Origin: Mallotus nudiflorus | Taxonomy: Eukaryota > Streptophyta > Magnoliopsida > Malpighiales > Euphorbiaceae | NCBI GenBank assembly: GCA_947683625.1 | Contig: CANTUR010000649.1 | Coordinates: 1,550,001-1,614,000 of the forward strand | Direction: 5' to 3' | DNA length: 64,000 nt | Part shown: piece after piece, positions 47,298-57,939 of the stretch | How positions within the stretch are numbered: the stretch's first letter is position 1 | Layout: each line of letters opens with the position of its first letter | Notes under the pieces: model-generated | Database searches by the model: none | Told to the model about the DNA's origin: nothing | The model's input: the letters and a program-made list of their open reading frames with translations, nothing else | Program-made: the position numbers and the translations under genes

Positions 47298-47768
47298 GAA
47301 AAATAATTTATGTTGCGGCCCGGGATAGCGAATGGTACTGTCATTGCTATATCCACGCGTATATTTTGGGGAAAATAACTTAAAAAAAAATTGTTGCATA
47401 TTGACTGCGATATCACCACGCGTATTTCATCTTGAATATAGTATGTGTTTTGACTATCATACATTGGTGGATGCCACCAAGCACATTGTTCCAAGAGTAG
47501 TTAAATCTTTCCTTTGTTTCATTTTTTTTTTTTAAATAAAGTGGTTGAATTTGAACAAGATTTTCTTAAAGTTAATTGTAATAATTACTTTAATTATCGA
47601 TGGAAAATATCAATTAATTTACTTGGTATTATATAGAATAATAAGATTAGTTTTGAAGGAATAAAAATAGTGCTAGTTCTTAAGAAGGATTTTGAATAGT
47701 TTGAAATAGCGCAGGGTGAAAATAAGAGTTGTGTTAATTTATTAACTCTGTCCTAATTTGATAAAGTA
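46321..47768. other. AT-rich region with microsatellites, no gene assigned
   Basis: Contains (AT)n at 46658-46687 and (CT)n/(TA)n at 47257-47298. On the minus strand, 46997-46929 reads as a short hydrophobic peptide starting MLSPVAVKCLILAALLWVWS that resembles a signal peptide, but no continuation is found. On the plus strand a 63-codon frame ends at 46838 with no recognisable motif. Two copies of CCACGCGTAT lie about 65 bases apart (47353, 47417). Confidence 0.55.
47257..47298. repeat. (CT)n-(TA)n compound microsatellite
   Basis: About 30 bases of CT followed by a short TA run. Confidence 0.95.
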
Positions 47769-48240
47769 GTGCAGCAATCTAAAATTATTTTTGTCCTATT
47801 CGGGAAGATGGTGGACAAAGAGATGATGGTTTCTGATGTAGTTTTACCACTTTTGGAAGAGTTCAATGACTTGTTTCCAGAAGAACTGCCTGAAGGGTTA
47901 CCTCCCATGCAAGACATCCAACATCAGATTGACCTTGAACCAAGGGCAGCTTTGTCAAATCGACTACACTACCGGATGAGTCATAATGAGCATGAAGAAT
48001 TGAGGAGGCAAGTAGAAGAGTTGTTGGCCAGGGGATACATTCGTGAGAGCTTGAGTCCTTGTGTTGTATCGGCCCTTTTAACACCAAAGAAGGAAGGTTC
48101 TTGGCGGATGTGCATAGACAGTCAGGCCATTAATAAAATAACTGTTAGGTATTGTTTTCCTATCCCTAGACTGGATGACTTACTTGATCAGTTTGTGACT
48201 TCGAATCGTTGGCCGGTTTTCACACGAAATAGGCTTTTGA
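47769..48240 (+). pseudogene. Ty3/gypsy RT fragment, Reina-like
   Basis: One open stretch reads FNDLFPEELPEGLPPMQDIQ, HQIDLEPRAALSNRLHYRMS, HEELRRQVEELLARGYIRES, LSPCVVSALLTPKKEGSWRM and CIDSQAINKITVRYCFPIPR, then LDDLLDQ. This is the N-terminal third of RT with the wording of Reina-type chromoviruses (LPPMRDIQHxIDL). After LDDLLDQ the match ends, before the catalytic FxDD box. No LTR, gag or integrase lies nearby, so this is an isolated scrap. It is a different lineage from the Tekay and Tat elements here. Confidence 0.88.
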
Positions 48241-48281
48241 ATCGCTCAAATCCAATATTTGGAACTTGCTTAAAATTATAA

Positions 48282-49430
48282 TATTACCACTGTTGTAATT
48301 TGTCAAATTTTTACATGAATTGAAGGGCCTATTCCTCTATGCTGCCTGCATCATATGGTCAATGATAATGACAATTAATTAAATAAGTTGGAGTCTTTTT
48401 TTCCCTTTCTATTTACATTTTCTTCTTGGCACTACCAACACGGATACTTCATGAGCATAATGTCAATGAAATCCAAACTCCATTTCATAACATATTAAAT
48501 TAATTATTAAAAAACTTTTGTCATTTTTGTTATTCTATTTAATTCAAATCGCAATAGTCAAAATTTAATAAATCCTATATATTGATAGTTTTAAAAAATA
48601 AAATTATCACTAATTGTTAGATACTAATTTTAAATAAATGATTAGTTTCTAATTTTAAAATATATACTTTCATCATTATTCATTATATACTAATTTTCAA
48701 ATTGTTCACTATTTTAATTCAATTTCTTATGCAATCCAAATGCCAATATTGTAAGTTTGATTCAATTTCAATTAATGAACTTGAAATTCACTTCAAATCC
48801 AAACGGACATACATCAATAAGTCACTAATGAACAAAAAGCCACCATTTTTCAAAACATAATGCTTCATCCTTATCTCCAATCCTTAGAATATGGGTTTGA
48901 AAAATCAAAGTCTTCCCAAATTATATAATTTATTTAAACAATTCATATACCTTTTTTTTTCTTGGGGACATGATATCGATTAAATCTAATAAAATTTCGA
49001 ACTTATGTGAAGGAAAGGTTGTCTTTGGCCTTGTTATTGGCGTTGTTCTGTTTTCAACATTTTTCAGCGATTTTTTTTTATTAAAGCCAATATCAAATGC
49101 AGCTAGCACTCCGCCACCAACAAAAAGGGACCATCAAAGACCTAAATATATATGTATGCATGACCGAACCAAAACTGAAAATAGTGATTTCCTAGCACAA
49201 CTCATACTTCTCTTTATTCTTAACTCCTATTTCCCTAATAAAATTTTAATAAATCGTATAACAAAAATGTTTCTTGAAGAAAAATCATTATTAAACTATT
49301 TTCTCATGAAGACATGTGATGTTTTTTCGAGCAATTAGGTGCGCATATGGAGTAGATATAATCAAGTCTAACAAAGACAATTATCAAAGTCATAATCAAT
49401 TAGCTGCGGATGTATAATACATATTGAAGT
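48282..49430. other. AT-rich spacer, no gene supported
   Basis: The only long frame is 48970-49338 (122 codons) with a hydrophobic N-terminal stretch (VVFGLVIGVVLFSTFF). Its composition is that of AT-rich non-coding DNA and no family is recognisable, so I do not call it a gene. Confidence 0.6.
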
Positions 49431-49476
49431 GGAATTATAATTCCATTTTGTCAAGTTTCATGTTGACAAAATGGAA
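49431..49476. repeat. overlapping perfect palindrome and hairpin
   Basis: 49431-49444 is a perfect 14-base palindrome (GGAATTATAATTCC). It overlaps the left arm of a second perfect inverted repeat: TTCCATTTTGTCAA (49441-49454), loop GTTTCATG, TTGACAAAATGGAA (49463-49476). It lies about 80 bases outside the copia duplication at 49558. Confidence 0.9.
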
Positions 49477-49557
49477 GATTATTGGACCTGCACATGCTGT
49501 TGTCGATGAGGAAAGTTCCTGGAAATTGATGGTGCAATTTTAATTTGAGAGGTATAG

Positions 49558-49788
49558 AAAATGAAATTTTTGAAAATTTACCTAAATAACATGATGAGCA
49601 TGGGAAAAGGAAGGGGAAGAACAAGGTAAATTAAAGTTTTTAACAATTTTATAAACTGTCCACTTTTGGACATGACCAAATCGTGCATGCCAGTCATGAA
49701 GAGTTGGAATGGTGGCAACCATAGCATGAGCTTCTAGACTCCAAATCGACTGCAAGCCATCTTCACTTGGTCCGCAAAGAAGAACCAT
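49558..49788 (-). repeat. duplicate of copia pre-integrase segment, copy 1
   Basis: About 231 bases matching 50426-50658 at most positions. Encodes MVLLCGPSEDGLQSIWSLEA, HDWHARFGHVQKWTVYKIVK and NFNLPCSSPSF. It follows integrase sequence directly on the minus strand, out of its proper place. Confidence 0.9.
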
Positions 49789-51900
49789 TCATGTTGAGGA
49801 CTAGGACTAAGATAGACACAAGGTGAAGTGCGATAAGAGAATTTGTGTTTGTTGAATGGATGAAGAAGAGGAAATATGGTGCATCCGAATGGTTTAAAAT
49901 CAATGTACTTTGGATGTTTGTGATGTAAAACGAAAAAAAGGGGATTTTTGGTTTATGGTATGTGAAGGTAAAAAATTAATAATGGTAGCAGCAATTTTCA
50001 TGGCATAAGACCAATATTTGTGAGGGACATGACTGTGAGCAAGAAGAGTGAGGCCTGTGTTAATTAAATGACAAATTTTTTGATTTGCAAGGCCATTTTG
50101 CTCTTTTGTGTATGGGCAAGCTATGCTATGAATTATTCCATTTATTTTAAAATACTAGTTTAATTTTTTATATTCTCCACCCCAGTTAGAATGGAAAGCT
50201 TTAATTTTTGTATTGAACTAGAGATGTACAAGAGCTTAAAAGTATAAAAAAGATGAAAAAAAATATCACTTTTATTCTTAAGAAAATACACCCATGTGAA
50301 TATGGTGTACTCATCAATGAACAATACAATATATCGATGTCCCTGACTAAATGTAATAGGAGTAGGGCCCCAGACATTGGAGTGGATGATATCAAAAGGG
50401 TAGTTGCTTATATGAGTGGCAGTACAAAATGGAATTTTTGAAAAATTTGCCTAAATAACATGACGAGTATAGGGAAAATGAAGGGGAAGAACAATGTAGA
50501 TTAAAGTCTTTAACAATTTTATGAATTATCCGCCTTTGGGCATGACTAAATCATGCATGCTAGTCTTAAAGAGTTAGAATGGTGGCAACCATTGCATGAA
50601 CTTTTAGACTTTGAATTGAATATAAGCCATCTTCACTTGGTCTGCGAAGAAGAACCATCTTGGTAACCTCATCCTTAATAAGAAAGTGAGTTGGCCAAAA
50701 TTCAAAGAAACATGAATTGTCAATTGTAAATTTGTGAACTAAATGAAGGTTTTTTAGTGAGCTTAGGGACATGTAAGACATTATTAAGAGTAAGCACTTT
50801 GGAAAAGGAAGGAACAGAGGTTGTACCATTGTGTTGTATAGATAACCTTTATCCATCACCCACATATAATTGATCATTATCGCTGTATGGGGAGGTGGTG
50901 CTTAAGGCAACAACATCACATGTGGCACGAAAGTTTGCTCCGGTATCGGGATGCCATACAGTGGAGTAGCCCTGATAAGAAGAAAGCGATATGGTATGAT
51001 GATAGAGATCGAAATTAGGAGAAGTTGACTTAGGTAGTAGAATTTGATAAGGGGGAAGGCTTGTAGCGACGGTGATAAATATCAATAGTGTGGTTATGGT
51101 AGCCATAAATCTAACAAGGTCTGATGCAAGATCGAGGTCACCATGGTTTGTTGGTGAAGTTATTTAGGCAAGGTGTGAATGTAGTGGGTGAATGGATGGT
51201 GTGGGCAAAAGTGGTGCAATATTAGAGGTGCGGAAAGAAACATTTACAACTAGAGATTGATTATGACTTTACAATAATTTTTTTTATGAAACCAGTTCAC
51301 CATGAAGTTTAGAATATGAAACTGGTTGAGGCTGAATGTTCAAGCTACTTATTACATTATGATATTCAATACTGATATTTCTGTAAATGGTGGCGTTGAA
51401 TTCAATGGAGGAGAGAGGGGCATCCAACAGCTTCATATTCATTTGCAAGGGCTTTGGCTCACTTGAGACATTCGATGACAGTCAAATCATTCTTTTTGAG
51501 TTCTTGTAGCTTGATATGTATATAGAGTTGTCTATTTTGAGACACTAATCTAAAGACATTTGCTAATGCTTGCCAAGTTGATTTAGAGGTGTGATGACCG
51601 ATAACATACGGGAAGACATCTTCTCCGAGAGATGCAAAGATCCAAGTTAACATTATTTGATCCTTTTGCATCCAATTATCATAAGCTGGGTTTTCAATTT
51701 ACTGAGTTGGATCCGAGGAAGAGGGAATTGTTCTTGGAGGAGGTGATGCATCAAGTTTAATGAAAGAATTTAACTTTTGATAATTGAGTTGAGAAATGAA
51801 TTTGTGTTTTCCATGCTAGATAGTTTTTAGGGGTAAGTTTAATAGCAATGGTATGTTATGTTGAGGAATTGATTGTTGAAGAAGAAGAAGAGGAAGCATG
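49789..51900 (-). pseudogene. copia gag, protease and integrase, broken
   Basis: Gag N-terminal region near 51880-51780 (NYLAWKTQIHFSTQL-like) and 51671-51459 (QALANVFRLVSQNRQLYIHI, KLQELKKNDLTVIECLK). Protease in 51106-50849, with the catalytic turn WHPDTGANFRATCDV. Pre-integrase in 50877-50566 (EDGLYSIQSLKVHAMVATIL). Integrase core in 50430-49850 over several frames: FDIIHSNVWGPTPI with first Asp region, GHRYIVLFIDEYTIFTWVYF, FHSNWGGEYKKL (Asp of FxSDxGxEF reads Asn), KEQNGLANQKICHL (Glu of NGxxERK reads Asn). Both later catalytic positions are changed, and stops are frequent. The polyprotein stops at PCVYLSPSPQHE, where the duplicated segment begins. Confidence 0.84.
50426..50658 (-). repeat. 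copia pre-integrase segment, copy 2 (original position)
   Basis: Partner of 49558-49788, here in its expected place between protease and integrase core. Confidence 0.9.
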
Positions 51901-51925
51901 TATAATTTGAGAAGAGGATAACATT

Positions 51926-51937
51926 GCTCTGATGCCA
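51926..51937 (-). other. primer-binding site of the rearranged copia element
   Basis: On the minus strand TGGCATCAGAGC directly follows the LTR end. It differs by one base from the initiator Met tRNA site TGGTATCAGAGC. Confidence 0.85.
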
Positions 51938-52102
51938 TGTAAAGAAAGAGATATACAAAGTAAAGGTATTATATTTCTGTATATGCCGAATAAAATTGTG
52001 CAAAGTATATATGAAGAATACAATAGTACGTGAATGAGATAACAGTGACAACTAACTATAAGAGATGTAAATAACCATACGGGAGATATACATGCTTTAA
52101 CA
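51938..52102 (-). repeat. 5' LTR of the rearranged copia element (165 bp)
   Basis: In sense TGTTAAAGCATGTATATC (complement ending 52102) to TCTTTCTTTACA (complement at 51938), ending directly at the primer-binding site. The short length is usual for copia. No second copy is in the window. Confidence 0.82.
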
Positions 52103-52107
52103 CCTAT

Positions 52108-53335
52108 ATCAAGCTAAGCTTAAGATACTAATTTAATCATTTAAGCATCCAAGCACTGTATATTATTTATTCATTTATTTATTTTAGTTCATGATGGGAT
52201 TGAATATTGTCTCCAATAAGTTTAAAATATGAAGTCTACTTTCTAAAAAAAAAAACTGAGGTAATGATCGAATTTTAATTTATTAATATTTTAAAGTAAT
52301 TATATACTGCTCAAATTTTTGGCAATTTTAAGTCTATTTACTGATGACATCTAAAAGTTTATTTTTTAGAATATTTTCTATGAAATTAATTGATTGGTTT
52401 GCCTAGTCCTTGTACGAATGATTTACTATCTCATCATTTAATCAAATAATTGGTAAATGTCATAATCTCTCTTCAAAAATTCTAATATAAAGACAATATT
52501 AAAAATATTGGCTGGTTTCAATAAAAATAATTTTAAAGATCCATCCATGATTAAAAATATATCCCTTCTTCACTAATAATTATAACTGTAGGAGTGCTAA
52601 TAAACAGCATATTATTTTTATTTAATGGCAACTATATATAGAATATTATTAACTGATGGAGTAGTTTGATTAGTATTTTTATATGTATAATTTTTTACAG
52701 GCAATTTTGTTAATTTTTATATATGAAAAGTACATTTGCCAGATTTTAGTTGGATGTTAAGGTGTAGGGAACTAGGTACTAGGTAGATAGGGCAATTACT
52801 ATAGTGACAAAATTAAAGCAATTAATGTAAACACGTTTTCCTTGCATATGAAATGGAAAAAAAAATTAAAAAATTAAAAAATTTATATAATAATTTTTTT
52901 TAAAGGCCAAAAGTCATCATCATCGATTTAAGAGGGCTTAGATCACATCACATATGTCATTGTGATGGTGAGGGCCTGAGGGGTTGAGAAAAAAATTATT
53001 TTTTTTCTTTTAGTATTATTTAAACATCCCAATAGATATTGTAATTAGTTATTGCGTTTTAATAGAAAATATGTAGCTATCAACTTTCAACTCTTTTTTA
53101 AAAAAAAAATAAAAAAATTTTCAAGTCTTCCATGGACTGTTTAAAAAAAAAAAAAAATCCTCCATGGAAGAAATTTTCATTTAAATTTTTAATATTTTAT
53201 TTTCTAAAATGACATAATTATGCGAATAAAACTTCAACTTTTACCCTAAACTTATTTTGGTACAATTTGATCCTCAAACTTTCAATTTTGCTCATACTTG
53301 ATAACTTGTTTTCGTAACTCTTGAACTTGAAATTC
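52108..53335. other. AT-rich spacer, no gene seen
   Basis: Poly-A and poly-T runs at about 52858-52900, 53095-53115 and 53140-53158. Stops in every frame. Nothing else recognised. Confidence 0.65.
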
Positions 53336-54537
53336 TGTAAGTGATCAATAAAGGGCAAAATGAGAGGTGGGGAGGATCCCCACAAACACTCCAATGTCTA
53401 AAGTCAAGAAACAGAGAGAGAATCTAAAGAGAGCAAGAACAATTAGAATATGAGAGAATAAAATGAATAATAATGAGGGATATGAGGTCCTATTTATAGT
53501 GGTACTTAGACTTAAAAAGAGTAGGATTCCTCTTGTGATTGGAATCCTAAACCAAATAAGAGAGTATTCCTTCTTTATTTAGGAGTCTTCATGAAGTAGG
53601 ATCCTTTTCTTAAATGAATTTAGTTGTCTTCCCTTTCCAAATAACCTGTATAGGAGACAAAATTCTTTAATTAATAAGGAAATATACATGTGGGGTATCA
53701 AGAGTCCCCCATGCGGGTCTGTCTGGATATTTATGTCCGACGTATCTGAGTCTGTAAATGATAAAATATTTATTCTTCTGCATAGAGAGAAAGAGTGCTT
53801 GCATCACTTTGTTTGATATGAAAGGGTAAACTGAGGTGGCCAACCTCAATCACAGGAAAAGAAAAAGCTCGGTATCAAGTCTTAAAACCATTGCATGAGG
53901 ATGTCGCGGAAATGCCAGTTGGACTTTGGAGTGCACAAAAGCTACAAAAAAGAATATGTAATGGATGAACCCGTCAGTGTAACGACAACGTGGTGAAACC
54001 AGTCATCACTGGAGTTTTAATGCTCGATGCATTAAAAGCGCAGCCCGAGTGCTGAATCTCAGTACTACAGAAGCGACTTGAGGGTACCAACTTCAGTCAC
54101 TAGACTAATGCTCGAGGTTCAGATGCTCGGTACAAGGATGCAAGGCTTACATGCTCGGAACCTTAGTACTATAGAAGTGACTTAAGGGTGTCAGCTTCAG
54201 TCATTAGACTTAATCTTGGTGCATTAGAAGCACAACCCAAGTGCTGTATAATCTCGGTGCATTAGAAGCACGACTTGAGTGCCAGATAGTCTGGGTGTCT
54301 TGCAAGTGTGGCATGAATGCCCATCCTCAGTACTATAGAAGCAACCTAAGGGAGCCAACTTTAGTTACCGATCGTAATGCGTGAGGTATGGATGCTCGAA
54401 ACCTTAGTACTATAAAAGCGACTTGAGGATGCCAGTATCAGTTGCTGGTGGATGATGCTGGATCTTGCTATGCCGAGTGTGGAAGCACAACTGGTAATGT
54501 TGTGCCAGGGGCGAGTAACGTCTATGTCACCTCGACA
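53336..54537 (-). repeat. 3' LTR of the right Tat-like element, with internal repeats
   Basis: In sense about TGTCGAGGTGACATAG (complement at 54537) to CTTTATTGATCACTTACA (complement at 53336). The end region has the typical plant LTR wording TTCTTGCTCTCTTTAGATTC and GTTTGTGGGGATCC. An internal block (about 54020-54470) holds interleaved copies of two short units, one around AGTACTATAGAAGCGACTT and one around GTGCATTAGAAGCACGAC. No second LTR is in the window, so the ends are estimated from TG...CA and context. Confidence 0.62.
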
Positions 54538-54760
54538 CCTTGATTTTTAAAATTTAAATTGTGTAACCATCTCATCTTTTTGTGTGTCAGAAGATGAGAC
54601 ATTTCTGTTGCCATAATGATGACTACTCGATTAATGAGTTTTTATATTTCCCAAACTGTCTTTAATGATATGGGGAGAAATGAAGTAATTATGAGGGCAG
54701 TTAATAGTTTGTTCCAGAGCTTTCTATTTCTTTATAATGTTAAGACCCAAGTTTTTAAAT

Positions 54761-54820
<60 letters not shown>

Positions 54821-55100
54821 ATATGTATATATAAAATAAAAACTCATCTTCATCACCTTTCCTCACCCCCCAAAACCTACCCTTCCCCTCTCCTCATGCT
54901 GAAACACCGATCATAGGCCGTCGATGTGCCTCCCGGAGTGCCGCCTTCCTCTCCAGCTGCTTCGCCACCTTCCTCCACCTTTTCTGGCACCGTTCAATCC
55001 GTTTTTTATCGAGAAACCCGAAACTCTTCTCCTCGTCGTTCATTAACTTTTTGGCCACCATTTTTGACACCGTTGATCTCTTTCCCTTCCCTGAGCACTG

Positions 55101-56127
55101 ATGAGTGTGTCTCTAAGGTTGGTTTCACTTGGTTTGCCCTAGATTTTGGTGGTGAATGATTTCTTCATTTTGGCCCTTTATGTTTCTCTATTTTTTTTTA
55201 ACTTTGATCTTTAAGATTCAAGCTTAGTTTCTTCATAAAATTCTATTCTACTAGCTCAATATACACTCTGGAATTTTTTGGAATTTTTGAAATTTATTTT
55301 GATTTTTGTGAATTGTTTATTATTTTATTATTATTTTCTAATTTTCGTAAATTAATTAAATAAATTGTGAAATTGTGATTTTTAGTGTTTATGGTGGTTG
55401 AAAATAATTATAGAATTTAATTTATAATTTTTGTGATTTTTGTGTAATTAATATAATTTTATTTAGTTAATGTAAATTTTGTAAATATATGTTATATATG
55501 TGTTTTGTTAAAATTAATTGGTTAATTGAGTATAATTGATGATTTTGTTAAATTATATGTTGAGAAAATAATTTTAGAGTATTTATATAATTTTTAGTGA
55601 ATTTTTGAGTAATTATAGTATATTATGTGAATTTTTATATATTATGGGTATTTTGGTAATTCGGTAGTCATTTTAGCTAAATGTTAAATTTAATTGGTTT
55701 TAATAGTTATTTGAAGTATAAAAATGATTTTTACAAATTATTTACTATTTTTAACTAATTAATACAATTTTTCAAAAATTATATATAATATACTATTTTT
55801 GTAAATAAATGGGTTTTTAGTAAATTTTAGTATGTTTTTGGACTAATTAAGTAATTTGGATTTATAAAATGATTTTCATTAATATTTGTGAATTTATCAA
55901 GTTATTATCGATTTTTAATAATATTATATTAATATTAAGGTTTTTAAGTAATTATCGGTAAAATAATTATTTTTGGTGTTTTAATGTTAAATATGCTATA
56001 TTTTGGTATAAAAGGGTATTTTTGGTATTTTGTTGTGAATTGTGGACCTCGGTTGGTGGAAATTGCAGTTTGAGGTCCGATCGAGGGGTTGTGAGGATAT
56101 TCTATTTCGAAGTGTGTTTTCTTACAG
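55101..56127 (+). other. intron-like segment inside solo LTR D
   Basis: The donor position reads GATGAGTGTG, a G-to-A change from GGTGAGTGTG. The acceptor-like GTGTTTTCTTACAG (AG at 56126-56127) is intact. A perfect hairpin CTCTACTT-TTTTTT-AAGTAGAG follows at 56134-56155. Confidence 0.4.
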
Positions 56128-57104
56128 GACCGGCTCTACTTTTTTTTAAGTAGAGAGATGTCCATTTTACAGAGGAAGTTCTGTCGAATTTTTGGGAGAA
56201 TTCTCGTAAAACTTGACATTCGGTCAAATTCCTATTTCTTGTCTGTGTCTAGAATTCTAGATTGGGTTTCTAGAAGTTAAGTTAGATTCATTCTGATTTT
56301 GTACTGTGATTTGATTGTTTAGTTGCGTCGAGACCGAGACCTAGTGGATTAGGCCCGTCGGACCTGTCTCGAGGAGCGTATCCCTGTGAGTTGTTATTTT
56401 ATATATGCGTGCATTTAGGTTGCATATTTCAGAAATATATGTTTTAATTGCATGATTTATGCATAAATTGCTTTAATAAATGATTAGTATATTTTAGGTA
56501 TACTTTGAAATAAATGCATGTTTTACTCTTGATTTATACGTAAATTATTTTTAAGTATAAATATGGCTTATTTTATAATTGAATTGAATTTATCTGACAT
56601 ATATGTACTTGAAATATTCTTAGTTTATTTTAGGTATATTTCTAGTATATATATGATTTATATTGCCATTTAAATTAATATCATGCATCATTTATTTTAC
56701 GAATGTATGAGTTTATTTTAATGAAGGATATCAATAGAACGTGTTATCTAGTGGCAGCACTAGGACCGAGTACGTATTGGTATAACGATAAATTGTAGGT
56801 TAAATTACTAACCTATTTGTGGATTATGACTTGATTGATTTGATTTGATTGATGTGAGATGTGATTTGAGAGTGTGATTGCTGGAGCTCGGTTGACCAAG
56901 TGTCTCAGGGCCAATCACACTAATAGTCAGATTACTGGAGCTCAATTGACTTAATGTCTCAGGGTCAGTCTACTGTCCAAATGAAATAAGTGAATTTATT
57001 TGGAACTAAGTGAGCCTATATGGCTAGAGTGTTGTCTATTATTATTTGAGGTTGCGATCATTTAGGGTTCCATTTGATCCTTCATAAGCATCTGTGTGTA
57101 CATG

Positions 57105-57106
<2 letters not shown>

Positions 57107-57144
<38 letters not shown>

Positions 57145-57148
57145 CACA

Positions 57149-57223
<75 letters not shown>

Positions 57224-57243
57224 TTATTTATTTATTTATTTAT
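57107..57243. repeat. (CA)n-(TA)n-(TTTA)n compound microsatellite
   Basis: About 75 bases of CA units with a few interruptions, then about 38 of TA, then TTTA units. In the downstream part of solo LTR D. Confidence 0.97.
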
Positions 57244-57939
57244 ATGTTTGAATGCATTTGTCATATAGGAGATGCATGTATATATATTATAACAATTCAT
57301 TCAATGAGGTCTGACTCCCTTCCGTTAATATTTTTCAAAAGAGTCTTCGTCTTCAGACCTTAGCAATAGACCTGTTTGCTAGATTTCTTCCACTCCAGCT
57401 TTATTATGTAAACTGCTTACCTGAGTTTTATTTTGTATTCTAGACACTGTAGTAGTTGTTGTACTTAAATCTGTTGTGAGCTGTATTTATATTTATGCAT
57501 GTATGAGATTTTGAATTCAGAGTGTTACTCTGAAAGATTTGTACAAAAGATTTCTATTTATATATAATATGTGAATTATGTTGTTAAAGTGAGCTGAGAA
57601 ATTATTATTTTATATTTGAGATTTAATTTCCGTTGCACAAATAATTTATTTATTATATTATATTGCATGCTTTTATTTTTTTTAGGCTTGCTATGGGTTC
57701 CGGATTTGAAAGAACTCTCGTTCCCTAGCGCCGTTCATGGCCCCCTGTTTTGGGTCATGACATATAATTGTCCCTGCTTCTTTGAGTTTATGCATTTTTG
57801 CTCTTTTCTATATTGCTGGTATCTCGTTCATTGCCACTGCCATAAATCTTTTTTTTACAGCAACTTTTCCATTTTACAACCAGGTGATCTTTTTCTTCCT
57901 TCTTTCATTCTTCTTCTATTTCATTGCTTAGATAGACTT

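Larger units (their letters stand above)
49558..52102 (-). mobile_element. rearranged Ty1/copia element, 5' LTR plus gag to integrase
   Basis: Minus strand, from the 5' LTR at 51938-52102: primer-binding site, gag, protease, pre-integrase and integrase core. Then, instead of RT, a second copy of the pre-integrase segment (49558-49788 repeats 50426-50658). No RT, RNase H or 3' LTR is present. The 3' half was lost in the rearrangement that created the duplicate. Confidence 0.85.
54738..57762 (+). mobile_element. solo LTR D, same family as A-C, opposite strand
   Basis: Perfect target duplications TATAA at 54733-54737 and 57763-57767. 3025 bp, from TGTTAAGACCCAAG to TGTTTTGGGTCATGACA, inside the right Tat-like element. 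More diverged than A-C, but it keeps every module: (AT)n at 54764-54812, GC-rich leader at 54840-55110, intron-like part, hairpin at 56134-56155, two-unit spacer repeat at about 56880-56980, and a compound microsatellite at 57107-57243. A 78-codon Pro/Ser-rich frame (54926-55159) lies in the leader and is not conserved as protein. Confidence 0.95.

Noticed and set aside
48970..49338. 122-codon frame with a hydrophobic start
   Set aside because: No recognisable family, AT-driven composition, no nearby exon or signal; kept only as a remark in the spacer entry.
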